Counted from the first letter of the stretch, positions 26,961 to 35,760 are shown. The stretch: 64,000 nucleotides of DNA from JANQHS01 sp965267505 (GCA_965267505.1 OZ254081.1:2294001-2358000); one strand, 5' to 3'. Numbers and translations are program-made. Notes: a model not told the origin generated them from the letters alone.

Positions 26961-28166
26961 ATGTCAGGGAGCAAATATATCAGTAGCCTGCGCAGTCAAT
27001 TTGCGTGGAAGAGAATTTTTTATTGGCGAGGCATACTTATGTCTTTTGGAATCCTTGTAATGATCTGTGCAGGCGTTACCGATTCCTATGCTCAATTGGA
27101 TAATTCCATCATGTTCGATAGGATGCGAAGGCCTGATGGAAAGGTTAATAACCTTTATCTCGGCATAAAAACTTTGGGATATAATAAGAACAATGAGTAC
27201 TTCGAAAATACAGCCACCGGTTATACTTTTTTTGGGTACAACTTCAACCCAGAATTGGTTTATGTTCCTTCTAAGCATGCTATCGTACGGGCTGGTGTCT
27301 TTTTGCAGAGGGATTTTGGCACGGAAGGCTTTTATAAGGTCCAACCTACCTGGGCCATTCAGCTATACTATGATTCTTTAAAATTCCTTTTTGGAAACAT
27401 TCGGGGTCCATTGGAGCATGAGTATATCGAGCCGCTCTATGACTTTGAAAAAGTTGTTGATGATAACCCTGAAGAAGGCCTTCAGATTCTATTTGATAAA
27501 AAAGGTTTTCATTTCGATGGGTGGATCAATTGGGATAAATTGATCTATGATAGATCCCCTTTCAGGGAAGAATTTACGGGTGGTGTAGTGGCCAGTTATC
27601 GGTTCATTGACAATCCAAGGTTTAGGTTCACACTGCCTTTTCAATGGATAGCAACTCATGTAGGAGGGCAGATTGATGATGATAGCATCCCAGCTCAAAC
27701 GGTCCAAAATTTTGCTTCGGGGTTGAGTTTTGAGTTTCTGTTTCCAAACTCCAAGCATCTTCATGCGATCAGATCAGATAATTACTTAACCTATTACAAC
27801 AGTCTTGAGGTTGACCCACTTCAACCTCCCTATGTAAGAGGCTGGGGAGCTTACCTCAATCTGACCTTTGTCACCGAGCTCAATGACTTTATGTTCTCCT
27901 ATTGGCGAGGTGATAACTTCATTGGATACTCTGGTGGGGATCTCTATCAATCAATATCCAGAAACTGGAAAGAACCTGATGCTTTAGAACCAATTAGAGA
28001 GGTTCTGATTTTTAGGGTGCTTGGAAAGATCAAGGTTATGGATGACCTTCAAATCTCTCCAAGACTGGAGCCCTATTTAAACCTTCAATCCGGAATGGCA
28101 GGAATTTCTTTTGGTATCTATCTCAAATACCAACATGATTTCTTCTTGACCAGGGTCCGAAAATGA
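26961..28166 (+). CDS. Putative outer-membrane beta-barrel protein
   Basis: A protein of 401 residues if it starts at ATG 26961, or 375 from ATG 27039; the signal peptide is the stretch ending SFGILVMICAGVTDSYAQ. The mature part is Tyr/Phe/Trp/Gly-rich with alternating strands typical of a porin-like barrel, and the C-terminus ends in an aromatic strand (KYQHDFFLTRVRK). No family is recognised. It overlaps the next gene by 4 bases and the recA promoter on the other strand lies in its first codons. An operon with a predicted aminopeptidase and a DUF3108 protein is likely. Confidence 0.7.
   Translation: MSGSKYISSLRSQFAWKRIFYWRGILMSFGILVMICAGVTDSYAQLDNSIMFDRMRRPDGKVNNLYLGIKTLGYNKNNEYFENTATGYTFFGYNFNPELVYVPSKHAIVRAGVFLQRDFGTEGFYKVQPTWAIQLYYDSLKFLFGNIRGPLEHEYIEPLYDFEKVVDDNPEEGLQILFDKKGFHFDGWINWDKLIYDRSPFREEFTGGVVASYRFIDNPRFRFTLPFQWIATHVGGQIDDDSIPAQTVQNFASGLSFEFLFPNSKHLHAIRSDNYLTYYNSLEVDPLQPPYVRGWGAYLNLTFVTELNDFMFSYWRGDNFIGYSGGDLYQSISRNWKEPDALEPIREVLIFRVLGKIKVMDDLQISPRLEPYLNLQSGMAGISFGIYLKYQHDFFLTRVRK
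26972..26999 (-). promoter_or_regulatory. recA promoter
   Basis: On the minus strand TTG (26999-26997), 17 bases, then TATATTTG (26979-26972): both elements and the spacing match the Bacteroidota consensus. The recA ATG follows about 46 bases later. The promoter lies inside the divergent gene if that gene starts at 26961. Confidence 0.6.
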
Positions 28167-29173
28167 AAAGGTACCTGATCCTTCTGGGCCTGGCTGGAAT
28201 TCTATACCTTCTTTTTATTGCACTTCCTCATTTACCATATGGCTGGATGCAGCTCCGCGGCCAACTTAATGTTATCTATGGATCCAAGCCGATTGCAGAG
28301 ATATTAGACCAACCCAATATTTCTGATAGCCTAAAATCAAAATTGGAAATGGTAAGAGAGATTAAGCAATTCGCCTATCGGGAATTAGGTCTGGAGGACC
28401 ATGGGAATTATTCTGACTTCTATGATCATGGCCAGGATCCCATACTATGGGTAGTAACAGCATGCCCCGAATTTTCTCTTGAGCCATATGAATGGAGCTT
28501 TCCTATTGTGGGCAAATTTCCCTACAAGGGATTCTTTGATCACGAAAAAGGGATCAAGGAAATGGACAAGCTAATAGAAGAAGGATACGAGGCGGATATA
28601 GGCCCGGTTCAAGGTTGGTCAACTTTGGGAATATTTAATGACCCTGTACTCTCAAGCTGGTTGGATCTCAGTGAAGGTGAGCTAGCAAATCTTCTAATCC
28701 ATGAGATCACCCATGGTACTATATTCATCAAGGATTCAGTTGAATTCAATGAAAACTTGGCAAGCTTTATTGGAGATATGGGTGCCCGAGAATATTTAAT
28801 GGGAGAGAAAAACGATAGTCTGGAATTCTGGAATTATGACTCTTTGCAAAGCCTGAGGATGGCATATCGAAAGTTTATGGTGGAGATGGCACCAATTTTG
28901 GATACTACCTATTTGAGTATGGCTGAAATGGAAAATATTCAAATTAAGCGAGCAAAGAAGCAAGCTGTCCTTGATTCTATTAAGGGACTATGGATTAGCA
29001 GGTTTCCTGAATTTTCAGATTCCCGTTTGATCGCATCCTGGGAATTGAAGAATACTGATTTTGCTGGTTTTTTGAGGTATAATTCCTACAGGGATGATCT
29101 GGATAGGGAGTTCAAGGAATTACATTCCAGTTCGGTTTTGAAAATGATCAAATTCTATAAGGAAAGGCAATGA
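28163..29173 (+). CDS. Predicted aminopeptidase (COG4324 type)
   Basis: A 336-residue protein with an N-terminal membrane anchor or signal (5-22). A gluzincin-type zinc motif HEITH (180-184) is followed by NENLASFIGD (196-205), which supplies the third-ligand Glu; this combination fits the uncharacterised predicted aminopeptidases of COG4324. Both overlaps (ATGA-type, 4 bases on either side) put it between the barrel protein and DUF3108, so all three are probably made together. The active-site residues are intact. Substrate unknown; location periplasmic. Confidence 0.8.
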   Translation: MKRYLILLGLAGILYLLFIALPHLPYGWMQLRGQLNVIYGSKPIAEILDQPNISDSLKSKLEMVREIKQFAYRELGLEDHGNYSDFYDHGQDPILWVVTACPEFSLEPYEWSFPIVGKFPYKGFFDHEKGIKEMDKLIEEGYEADIGPVQGWSTLGIFNDPVLSSWLDLSEGELANLLIHEITHGTIFIKDSVEFNENLASFIGDMGAREYLMGEKNDSLEFWNYDSLQSLRMAYRKFMVEMAPILDTTYLSMAEMENIQIKRAKKQAVLDSIKGLWISRFPEFSDSRLIASWELKNTDFAGFLRYNSYRDDLDREFKELHSSSVLKMIKFYKERQ

Positions 29174-29991
29174 ATTTCAAAAGATTAAATATTGCCCTAT
29201 TGTTATTTGCCTTGTTCTGCTTGAGCTCAGGAAGAAGTATTCAAAGCTTTGAGTTCTCTCCACAATATGCTGGGTTCAAAAAAGGGGAGACCCTGGTTTA
29301 TAGGGCCCATTACTCCTTCCTTAATGCAGGGGAAGCAACAATTTCCATTGCAGATGATTTTCACCAGGTAAAAGCAAGGGATTGTTACAGAATTAATGTT
29401 TTTGGGAAATCGGTTGGGATATTCGGAACAATTTTGAGGGTCAGAGATACCTGGAGGTCCTATGTCGACAAGAATACTCTTTTGCCTCATAAATTTTACA
29501 GAAGCATTGAGGAAGGAAAATATATCATTAGGGAAACTACCTTTTTTGATAGGGAGTCGGTGGATGCCCGAGTAGTCAGAAGAAATAAGGATGGAAAATT
29601 GGAATGGGATAAAAACTTCAACATCCTGCAAAATTCTCATGACATTGTAAGCGGAATTTATGCGATTCGTGCCATGGATTTTTCTAAGCTAAGCCCGGGC
29701 TTTAAATTCCCGATGTCAGCATTTTTTGAAGATTCCACCTATACTTTGGAGATAAAGTACCTAGGCATGGAGACTATCAAGACGAAATTTGGAAAGGTCA
29801 GGACCCACGTTTTTACTCCCCTCATGCCGGGTAATGAAATGTTTGAAGAGGGAGAGAATACCATTACCGTTTACTTTTCAGATGATGAAGCCAAGGTTCC
29901 GATTAAAATTAAAGCCGCCATGTTTGTGGGTGCGGTAGAATGTGATTTGAAAAGGTATTCCGGGGTAAAGGGAAAGTTAAACTCCGGATGA
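29170..29991 (+). CDS. DUF3108 domain protein
   Basis: A 273-residue exported protein with an N-terminal signal (about 1-22). The body fits DUF3108, a Bacteroidota and Proteobacteria periplasmic family: FKKGETLVYRAHYSFLNAGEA opening (shown in part), RVRDTWRSYVDKNTLLPHKF, and KTKFGKVRTHVFTPLM with the family's late strands. No catalytic residues are known. It is the last gene of the unit with the barrel and aminopeptidase, and ends at a strong hairpin. Confidence 0.8.
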   Translation: MNFKRLNIALLLFALFCLSSGRSIQSFEFSPQYAGFKKGETLVYRAHYSFLNAGEATISIADDFHQVKARDCYRINVFGKSVGIFGTILRVRDTWRSYVDKNTLLPHKFYRSIEEGKYIIRETTFFDRESVDARVVRRNKDGKLEWDKNFNILQNSHDIVSGIYAIRAMDFSKLSPGFKFPMSAFFEDSTYTLEIKYLGMETIKTKFGKVRTHVFTPLMPGNEMFEEGENTITVYFSDDEAKVPIKIKAAMFVGAVECDLKRYSGVKGKLNSG

Positions 29992-30001
29992 TCCAAAAAA
30001 G

Positions 30002-30030
30002 AAAAAAGCCAGCTAAAAGCTGGCTTTTCG
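30002..30030. terminator. Bidirectional hairpin terminator
   Basis: The stem AAAAGCCAGC/GCTGGCTTTT (30004-30013 with 30019-30028) with a 5-base loop has A-runs before and T-runs after, so it can end transcripts from both strands: the DUF3108 operon and the lipoprotein gene at 30039. Confidence 0.85.
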
Positions 30031-30038
30031 TTGAAAAC

Positions 30039-30827
30039 CTAATCGCAATTTTCGTAGGTAATATCTGTGACCCCACCGGTGGACTCAGTGATCCTGGTTG
30101 GGAATCCTGCCGAGTTATAGATGAAAGTGTTTGTACTGGTTGTACTTCCAGAAACAGCGGTGCTTTGAATGTTATTTTGATTGAGCATTCCAGTCAAGAA
30201 GATATCTATAGGAACAAATACTCCAGCTGCTGGATTGTTGTTTGAATCATGAGTGTAATTGATAGATTCAACGACCAGCATATTTTCTGGCAAAGGAGCT
30301 GAGCAAAAAGCGGCAGAAAATGCATTTCCAATATCAACTGACTGAGTAATGGAAGAAATGTTTCCTCCTGAATGGGAGTAATCGAAAATTGATATGGGGT
30401 ATTCTTGGCCTGCACAATACAAATAGTTCTTATTTGAAGAAATATTACCTCCCGTATAGGTCAGAACATTTTTTCCAATAAGAGTCCCGACGCTATCATA
30501 TTGAGAGAACTGCGTAAGATTTGAACCTGAATACGTGGTGAGCCAATACTCCTTCAGGGATCCGCCCATGTTCTTATTGACCCTCGATAATGTGCCGCCA
30601 TTGTAGGTATAAACATATTCTTCAGCGGAATCAGTACCAAAGAAAATGGTGAGTTTTGAGACATTACCATTAGACCATTCTACCTGAGTTGTTCCATCAT
30701 TCGAATCCACGATGGTTGTAGCCCGACATGTAGAAGGGGTCGGATCATTGTCATCATCCGTTGTACAGCTAAAGCTTATGAGAAATAGAGAAGGGATTAA
30801 TAATTTTAGTAGCGTAGAATTTTTCAT
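30039..30827 (-). CDS. Lipoprotein of unknown function with Tyr/Gly-rich strand repeats
   Basis: A 262-residue protein with lipobox ending LISFSC (Cys21) followed by the acidic TTDDDNDPTP tether often seen in surface-exposed Bacteroidota lipoproteins. The body contains repeated short strands of the form YTYNGGTLSRV, TYSGSNLTQF, TYTGGNISSN, SHSGGNISSI, similar to the YD/RHS-like repeats of Bacteroidota DUF4595-type lipoproteins; family membership is a guess. Probably displayed on the cell surface. Monocistronic. Confidence 0.65.
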   Translation of the reverse strand: MKNSTLLKLLIPSLFLISFSCTTDDDNDPTPSTCRATTIVDSNDGTTQVEWSNGNVSKLTIFFGTDSAEEYVYTYNGGTLSRVNKNMGGSLKEYWLTTYSGSNLTQFSQYDSVGTLIGKNVLTYTGGNISSNKNYLYCAGQEYPISIFDYSHSGGNISSITQSVDIGNAFSAAFCSAPLPENMLVVESINYTHDSNNNPAAGVFVPIDIFLTGMLNQNNIQSTAVSGSTTSTNTFIYNSAGFPTRITESTGGVTDITYENCD

Positions 30828-31001
30828 ACTTAATTGTTTTCCATGCTAATTAAAATCAAAATAATTCAATAACGAAAAAACTCTTGATCTTCGATGGGAT
30901 CAAAAACAAGGAAATAGGATCATTTTTAAAAGGGTCCAGTTTTTGATGTTAAGGCAAGATTAAATTCTGCATGTTAAGATCTCAGAAACGAATCAAGTAC
31001 T

Positions 31002-31009
31002 TAGTTTTG
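31002..31009 (+). promoter_or_regulatory. Putative -7 element of the thioredoxin-like gene
   Basis: TAGTTTTG matches TAnnTTTG exactly and ends 8 bases before the ATG at 31018. No TTG at the expected -33 position was found. Confidence 0.35.
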
Positions 31010-31017
31010 AATTAGAA

Positions 31018-32364
31018 ATGCGACTTCCAGCCCTACTTATTTCCTTTCTCATCCTTCTAGGACTTCAAAGTCAGATTTTTGGCAAGGGCCTCATCTCCGG
31101 AAAATTTGGAAATTCTCCAAAGGGAGAAAATCTTAAGCTCTATTTGCTTTATGGAAGCTCTACTCAGCTTATTGATTCCACCAATTTGAAAGGGGGAAGT
31201 TTTGTTTTTGGGGGTGAGTACCAAAGAGGCTTGTATAGGATTGGAACAGATTCAAAAACGGGAAGGGTCTTGGTTCTTGGGAATAGTAAGGTAAGTCTAA
31301 GAGGCAATTGGGGAGAATGGGATAAGATTACCGCTGATCCAAACACAGAAGATCTGCTTTATTCTTCGATTCAGACTATCATCAGAGAAACAGGTCTTGT
31401 AGTAATGGATCTGAACAAAAAAGCCCAGGCAGCCTACAAAACCATGAGAAATGACCCGCAAAAGTATCAATCGGATATGGGAGAATTGAAAAGGGTCTTT
31501 GACTCTGTAATGGTTTCGCATGATTCAAGATTGAAGGCAATTTCTACGGAAAATCCCGGAACCTATTCGGGAAAATTGGCAGAATACATGCTCCCTAAGG
31601 AAGGGGTTAAAAACTATGATTTCTTTGATGTAAAAGATCTGGAGGATCCTGAATATTTATCCGGGGAGATGGTTAAATCCAAACTGGGACTTTATTTCCA
31701 AAGATATTTAGGTGGATCACTGGGCAACTGGAAGGAGAGATACAATCAACTCCTGGAGGCAACTCATGGAGGAATGGCTAAGGATCTCATGTATTCGAGT
31801 GGTATCGAGATATTCTTGAACATGGATCAGAATTTTTCTGGCAACATCGCCAAAGGGTACATTAAAGATTTTCCTTCAAGTCCTACCGCGAAATATTATT
31901 ACGATCAGTTGCCAAAACCTCCTCCCTCTGTTGGGGATGAAGCTCCCGATATATCCATGCAAAACCCTGATGGTGAGACCTTGAATTTGAAAGACCTAAG
32001 AGGCCAGGTCGTATTGGTTGATTTTTGGGCTTCTTGGTGTGGACCCTGCAGAAGAGAAAACCCCAACGTGGTTAGAACCTATAAGAATTATAAGGACCAG
32101 GGTTTTACCGTGTTTTCTGTTTCTCTTGATAAGAATAAATCAAGTTGGTTGAATGCCATCCAAAAAGATGGATTGGAATGGGATAATCATGTTTCGGACC
32201 TAAAAGGTTGGCGAAATGCAGGAGCAAAAAAATATGGGGTAAGGGGAATCCCAGCTACATTCCTGGTAGATGAAAAGGGAATCATTAAGGCGGTCAATGT
32301 TAGAGGAGGTAAGCTGGAGAGCGAATTGAAAAAACTAATTGAAAAAAGTAAATCCGATGGCTAA
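31018..32364 (+). CDS. TlpA-like thiol-disulfide oxidoreductase
   Basis: A 448-residue periplasmic protein with signal 1-22. The N-terminal part (about 23-130) resembles DUF4369, a domain that precedes thioredoxin domains in Bacteroidota; a helical middle follows; the C-terminal thioredoxin-like domain (about 305-445) has WASWCGPC with Cys341 and Cys344 and a cis-Pro in RGIPATFLV. It is likely to reduce or exchange disulfides in envelope proteins. The stop overlaps the start of the response regulator by 8 bases, so it may be co-transcribed with the two-component genes. Confidence 0.87.
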   Translation: MRLPALLISFLILLGLQSQIFGKGLISGKFGNSPKGENLKLYLLYGSSTQLIDSTNLKGGSFVFGGEYQRGLYRIGTDSKTGRVLVLGNSKVSLRGNWGEWDKITADPNTEDLLYSSIQTIIRETGLVVMDLNKKAQAAYKTMRNDPQKYQSDMGELKRVFDSVMVSHDSRLKAISTENPGTYSGKLAEYMLPKEGVKNYDFFDVKDLEDPEYLSGEMVKSKLGLYFQRYLGGSLGNWKERYNQLLEATHGGMAKDLMYSSGIEIFLNMDQNFSGNIAKGYIKDFPSSPTAKYYYDQLPKPPPSVGDEAPDISMQNPDGETLNLKDLRGQVVLVDFWASWCGPCRRENPNVVRTYKNYKDQGFTVFSVSLDKNKSSWLNAIQKDGLEWDNHVSDLKGWRNAGAKKYGVRGIPATFLVDEKGIIKAVNVRGGKLESELKKLIEKSKSDG

Positions 32365-33043
32365 AAAGGCTAAGGTTCTTGTTGTTGATGATGAGAAGGA
32401 CATCGTCACTCTTCTGAAATATAATTTGGAAAAGGAGGGCTTCATAGTTTCCGAAGCTTATGACGGAGAGCAGGCAATTAGCGTGGCAAAGGAGGAGAAA
32501 CCTGATCTTATCCTATTGGATATCATGATGCCTAAACTTGATGGGGTGGAAACATGCAGAATAATTCGGGAAACTCCCGGGATTGAAGATACCTATGTGA
32601 TGATGTTGACGGCCAGATCGGAGGAATATTCAGAGATAGCGGCATTTGACGTTGGAGCAGATGACTATATCGTAAAGCCGATCAAGCCAAGGGCTCTTGT
32701 TAGCAGAATTTCGGCTCATTTTAGAAAAGGAAGTAAAAGCTCCGGGAAGAAGGATAGGATCCAGGTAGGTGAGTTGGATATTGATAGGGGAAGCTATCGG
32801 GTTCAAATGCAAGGGAAAGACCTTAGCATGCCAAAGAAAGAGTTCGAGTTGCTTTACTTCCTGGCACAAAATCCAGGAAAAGTTTATCCGCGGGATGAAT
32901 TATTAAAATACATTTGGGGAGAGGACGTCTATGTTTTGGCAAGGACCGTCGATGTTCATGTCAGGAAGATCCGAGAAAAGATCGGTGACGGTTATATCAA
33001 AACAATCAAAGGTGTCGGGTACAAATTTGAGCCCAACGAGTGA
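32357..33043 (+). CDS. OmpR/PhoB-family response regulator
   Basis: A 228-residue transcription factor. The receiver domain (about 5-120) has the acidic pair Asp11-Asp12, the phospho-acceptor Asp55 in LILLDIMMP, a Thr in LTARS and Lys107 in VKPIK. A winged-helix DNA-binding domain follows (about 130-226, with PKKEFELLYFLAQNPG and TVDVHVRKIREKIG). The ATG at 32357 is used; an earlier ATG at 32339 adds six residues inside the upstream gene. Its stop overlaps the GTG start of the kinase gene, so the two are partners. Confidence 0.94.
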   Translation: MAKKAKVLVVDDEKDIVTLLKYNLEKEGFIVSEAYDGEQAISVAKEEKPDLILLDIMMPKLDGVETCRIIRETPGIEDTYVMMLTARSEEYSEIAAFDVGADDYIVKPIKPRALVSRISAHFRKGSKSSGKKDRIQVGELDIDRGSYRVQMQGKDLSMPKKEFELLYFLAQNPGKVYPRDELLKYIWGEDVYVLARTVDVHVRKIREKIGDGYIKTIKGVGYKFEPNE

Positions 33044-34128
33044 AACTGAATTCCAGAGCTGTTGCCCTAATACTGGCTACCTGTGTTGGCTTGTTGACAG
33101 GGTCCTTCTTGAGCCTCATTGAAGACCTCCCAATCGAGGGAATGATTGTTGGCATCTCCATTGCCTTTTCGAGCACATTTCTGCTTTCCTATTTCATTCT
33201 TGAATTCCTGTTTTTCAGGGAGATACAAAACATTTATAAGGTCCTTAATTCAGTAAAAGGAAACACATTAAAGAAACAACAGGAAATACCCTCATTTCAA
33301 AAGGAAGTGAATCCCTTTAAGAGAATTAATGCTGAGATCGAGGAATTCGCAAGTTCAAAAGAAGAGGAGATCGAATACCTGAAGCAACTGGGAAAATTCA
33401 GGCGGGAATTCCTTGCTGATGTTTCCCATGAATTAAAAACTCCTGTTTTTGCAGCTCAGGGATTTATCTACACACTCCTTGATGGAGCGGTAGATGATAA
33501 AAATGTAAGGCATAAGTTTTTAAAGAAGGCAGCAAAAAGCCTGGATGGTTTGGACCGGCTGGTAGCCGACCTCATTACTGTGTCTCAAATGGAAAGTGGT
33601 GAGATCACCATGGATATGGAAACCTTCGATGTTCGTGGCTTGGCATATGAGATCAAGGATCAGTTTTCCAATAAAGCACAAAAAAGATCAGCAAATATTG
33701 AGGTGAGATATGACCCCAAAACTCCCATTTATGTTAAAGCGGATCGCCAGAGGATAGGTCAGGTATTCACAAACCTCATTGATAATTCAATTAAGTATGG
33801 CAAGCCCGAAGGAGGGAACATCCTAATTTCCTTTCAGGTTGGCAATGTATTTACAGAGGTCAGAGTTGAGGATGATGGGCCTGGAATTTCACCTGAGCAT
33901 TTGAATAGAGTTTTTGAAAGGTTCTACATGGCTGATAAAAGCCGGGCGAAAAAGGAAGGAAAAAAAGGAAGTGGCTTAGGGCTTGCAATAGTAAAGCACA
34001 TCATTGAGGGGCATGATTCCTCTGTGGAGGTTAATTCAAAACTGGGAGTTGGCACTGTCTTTACCTTCAGACTAAAAACGAGCTTGAGGGATAAAAAGGA
34101 AGAATTCAATGTCGAAGGGGAAAATTAA
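33040..34128 (+). CDS. Sensor histidine kinase
   Basis: A 362-residue membrane kinase with two hydrophobic segments (about 8-27 and 35-58) and no large periplasmic sensor loop. The dimerisation domain has phospho-acceptor His130 in FLADVSHELKTP. The ATPase domain has the N box IGQVFTNLIDNSIKYG, G1 VEDDGPGIS, the F box and G2 GKKGSGLGLAIVKHI. GTG start overlaps the response regulator stop (GTGA). It resembles PhoR-type kinases of Bacteroidota. A phosphate role is not shown; no pst or phoU genes are in the window. Confidence 0.92.
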   Translation: MKLNSRAVALILATCVGLLTGSFLSLIEDLPIEGMIVGISIAFSSTFLLSYFILEFLFFREIQNIYKVLNSVKGNTLKKQQEIPSFQKEVNPFKRINAEIEEFASSKEEEIEYLKQLGKFRREFLADVSHELKTPVFAAQGFIYTLLDGAVDDKNVRHKFLKKAAKSLDGLDRLVADLITVSQMESGEITMDMETFDVRGLAYEIKDQFSNKAQKRSANIEVRYDPKTPIYVKADRQRIGQVFTNLIDNSIKYGKPEGGNILISFQVGNVFTEVRVEDDGPGISPEHLNRVFERFYMADKSRAKKEGKKGSGLGLAIVKHIIEGHDSSVEVNSKLGVGTVFTFRLKTSLRDKKEEFNVEGEN

Positions 34129-34831
34129 CATTTCTGAAATAACCCTTTTTGAAAACTCAGACCTTTTTGTTTTAAATAAACCACCTGGGTTATCATGTTT
34201 GGAGGATAGATCGGGAAAGGAAAGCCTTTTAAGCATTCTTAAGGAACGATCTCCTGAAATCCAGCTTTGCCATCGCCTGGATAAGAACACTTCTGGTACT
34301 CTGATCGCCTCAAAAAACAAGAAAACCTATTCCCATATTGCAAGCCAGTTTGAGGCAAGGGAAGTGTACAAGCTTTACCATGCAGTAGTACATGGTAGGT
34401 TTCCGGATGAAGAAATCACAATAGAAGAGAAATTAGAAATTTCCGGAAAGGGAAAAGCAAGGGTTTCACCCAAAGGAAAAGATGCTGAAACGCTGGTAAG
34501 CCTATTAAAAGGATTCAGGCATTATTCTGTTTTGAATTGCATGCCCTTGACAGGAAGGTTCCATCAGATCCGGGCTCATTTATCTCATTTGGGTTTCCCG
34601 ATAGCAGGTGATGAACTCTATGGTGGTAGCATTCCTTATCTCTCACAGATCAAAACAAAATACCGATCCGGAAAGGCGAAAGATGAGGCCCCGATGATAG
34701 ATCGTTTCTGCCTACATGCGATTATGATCAAGTTCTATTCTCCAGATGGGAAGTTTTTAGAAATAGAAGCACCCTATCCTCCTGATTTACTGGTATTTCA
34801 AAAAGTTTTAAAAAAGTACGATTCCCGATGA
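34109..34831 (+). CDS. RluA-family pseudouridine synthase
   Basis: A 240-residue enzyme isomerising uridine in rRNA or tRNA. The catalytic motif CHRLDKNTSG is at 54-63 with Asp58; LNKPPGLSCL lies near 22-31; GRFHQIRAHLSHLGFPIAGDELYGG is the family's late motif (each part under the limit here). No S4 domain precedes it, so it resembles the shorter RluA/TruC-like members. Which RNA position is modified is unknown. The start lies 20 bases inside the kinase gene. Confidence 0.92.
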   Translation: MSKGKINISEITLFENSDLFVLNKPPGLSCLEDRSGKESLLSILKERSPEIQLCHRLDKNTSGTLIASKNKKTYSHIASQFEAREVYKLYHAVVHGRFPDEEITIEEKLEISGKGKARVSPKGKDAETLVSLLKGFRHYSVLNCMPLTGRFHQIRAHLSHLGFPIAGDELYGGSIPYLSQIKTKYRSGKAKDEAPMIDRFCLHAIMIKFYSPDGKFLEIEAPYPPDLLVFQKVLKKYDSR

Positions 34832-34851
34832 ATTTGTCCTCCAAGGAGTCT

Positions 34852-34881
34852 TTGATTTTTAGATAATTAACTCTAATTTTG
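34852..34881 (+). promoter_or_regulatory. rplM operon promoter
   Basis: TTG at 34852-34854, 19 bases, then TAATTTTG at 34874-34881: both elements match the Bacteroidota consensus. Transcription would start at or next to the leader hairpin that begins at 34882. Confidence 0.65.
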
Positions 34882-34903
34882 TGCCCCTGTTTTTTCAGGG
34901 GTA
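34882..34903 (+). promoter_or_regulatory. Hairpin leader of the rplM operon
   Basis: The stem CCCCTG/CAGGGG (34884-34889 with 34896-34901), extendable by a T-A and a G-T pair, closes a TTTTTT loop at the extreme 5' end of the mRNA, 19 bases before the rplM start. I recall a described ribosomal-protein leader family upstream of L13 in Bacteroidia; whether this is that element needs a covariance-model match. It could bind L13 or stabilise the transcript. Confidence 0.5.
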
Positions 34904-34921
34904 TAGAATTTGAAGAAAGAT

Positions 34922-35359
34922 ATGGACAGTTTCAAAACAAAATCTGTCAGAAAAGAGGATGTAAAAAAGGATTGGATCCTTGTGGATGCTGATTCTCAGA
35001 TCGTGGGAAGGCTGGCATCAAAGATCGCAGTGATATTAAGGGGCAAACACAAGCCTTCATACACACCGCATATTGAGTGTGGAGACCATGTAGTTGTGAT
35101 CAATGCTGATAAGGTTCAATTCACTGGTAACAAGTTTGAGGACAAAAGATATTTTGCCCATTCAGGTTATCCAGGTGGCCAGTCAAGAAGAAGCCCAAAG
35201 GCTATTGCTGGCAAGAAAGTAGAGTGGATCCTCGAAAATGCTGTAAGAGGCATGTTGCCTAAGAATAGGTTAGGAAGGAAGTTATTTACCAACCTACATG
35301 TATATGCAGGAACTGAGCACCCTCATGAAGCTCAAAACCCAAAATCAATAAAACTTTAA
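34922..35359 (+). CDS. rplM: 50S ribosomal protein L13
   Basis: A 145-residue ribosomal protein. The conserved core shows WILVDADSQIVGRLAS, LRGKHKPSYTPH and GDHVVVINADKVQFTGNK, then the family motif MLPKNRLGRKLFTNLHVYAG and the final HPHEAQNP. The ATG at 34922 is used rather than the TTG at 34910. First gene of the rplM-rpsI-rpsB-tsf run, behind a hairpin leader. Confidence 0.97.
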   Translation: MDSFKTKSVRKEDVKKDWILVDADSQIVGRLASKIAVILRGKHKPSYTPHIECGDHVVVINADKVQFTGNKFEDKRYFAHSGYPGGQSRRSPKAIAGKKVEWILENAVRGMLPKNRLGRKLFTNLHVYAGTEHPHEAQNPKSIKL

Positions 35360-35362
35360 GAA

Positions 35363-35749
35363 ATGGCTGTTATTAACACAGTTGGTAGAAGGAAAACATC
35401 TATTGCCCGTCTTTATATGAAAGAGGGCAAAGGAAAAATTACTGTTAACAAAAGAGAACTGAATGATTACTTCCCAACCGAAGTACTTCAGTTGATCGTT
35501 AATCAGCCACTTGAAATCACCTCTCTAAGCGGAAAATTCGATCTAAGATTGAATGTAAGCGGAGGAGGTTATAATGGCCAGGCAGAAGCTGCAAGGCTAG
35601 CCATCTCAAAGGCTATCGCTGAATTTGATGCCGAAACAAGAAGTGCTTTGAAGAAAGAAGGTCTTCTTACCAGGGATCCAAGAATGGTGGAAAGGAAGAA
35701 ATACGGTAAGAGAAAAGCCAGAAGAAGCTTCCAGTTCAGTAAACGTTAA
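35363..35749 (+). CDS. rpsI: 30S ribosomal protein S9
   Basis: A 128-residue ribosomal protein beginning VGRRKTSIARLYM and ending in the conserved basic tail KYGKRKARRSFQFSKR, whose final Arg reaches the P-site tRNA. The gap to rplM is 3 bases. Standard partner of L13. Confidence 0.98.
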   Translation: MAVINTVGRRKTSIARLYMKEGKGKITVNKRELNDYFPTEVLQLIVNQPLEITSLSGKFDLRLNVSGGGYNGQAEAARLAISKAIAEFDAETRSALKKEGLLTRDPRMVERKKYGKRKARRSFQFSKR

Positions 35750-35760
35750 TAACAGCTTTG

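Noticed and set aside
29988..30245. Plus-strand open frame of 85 codons after the DUF3108 gene
   Set aside because: It runs through the terminator and lies antisense to the lipoprotein at 30039, which has a lipobox and coherent repeats.
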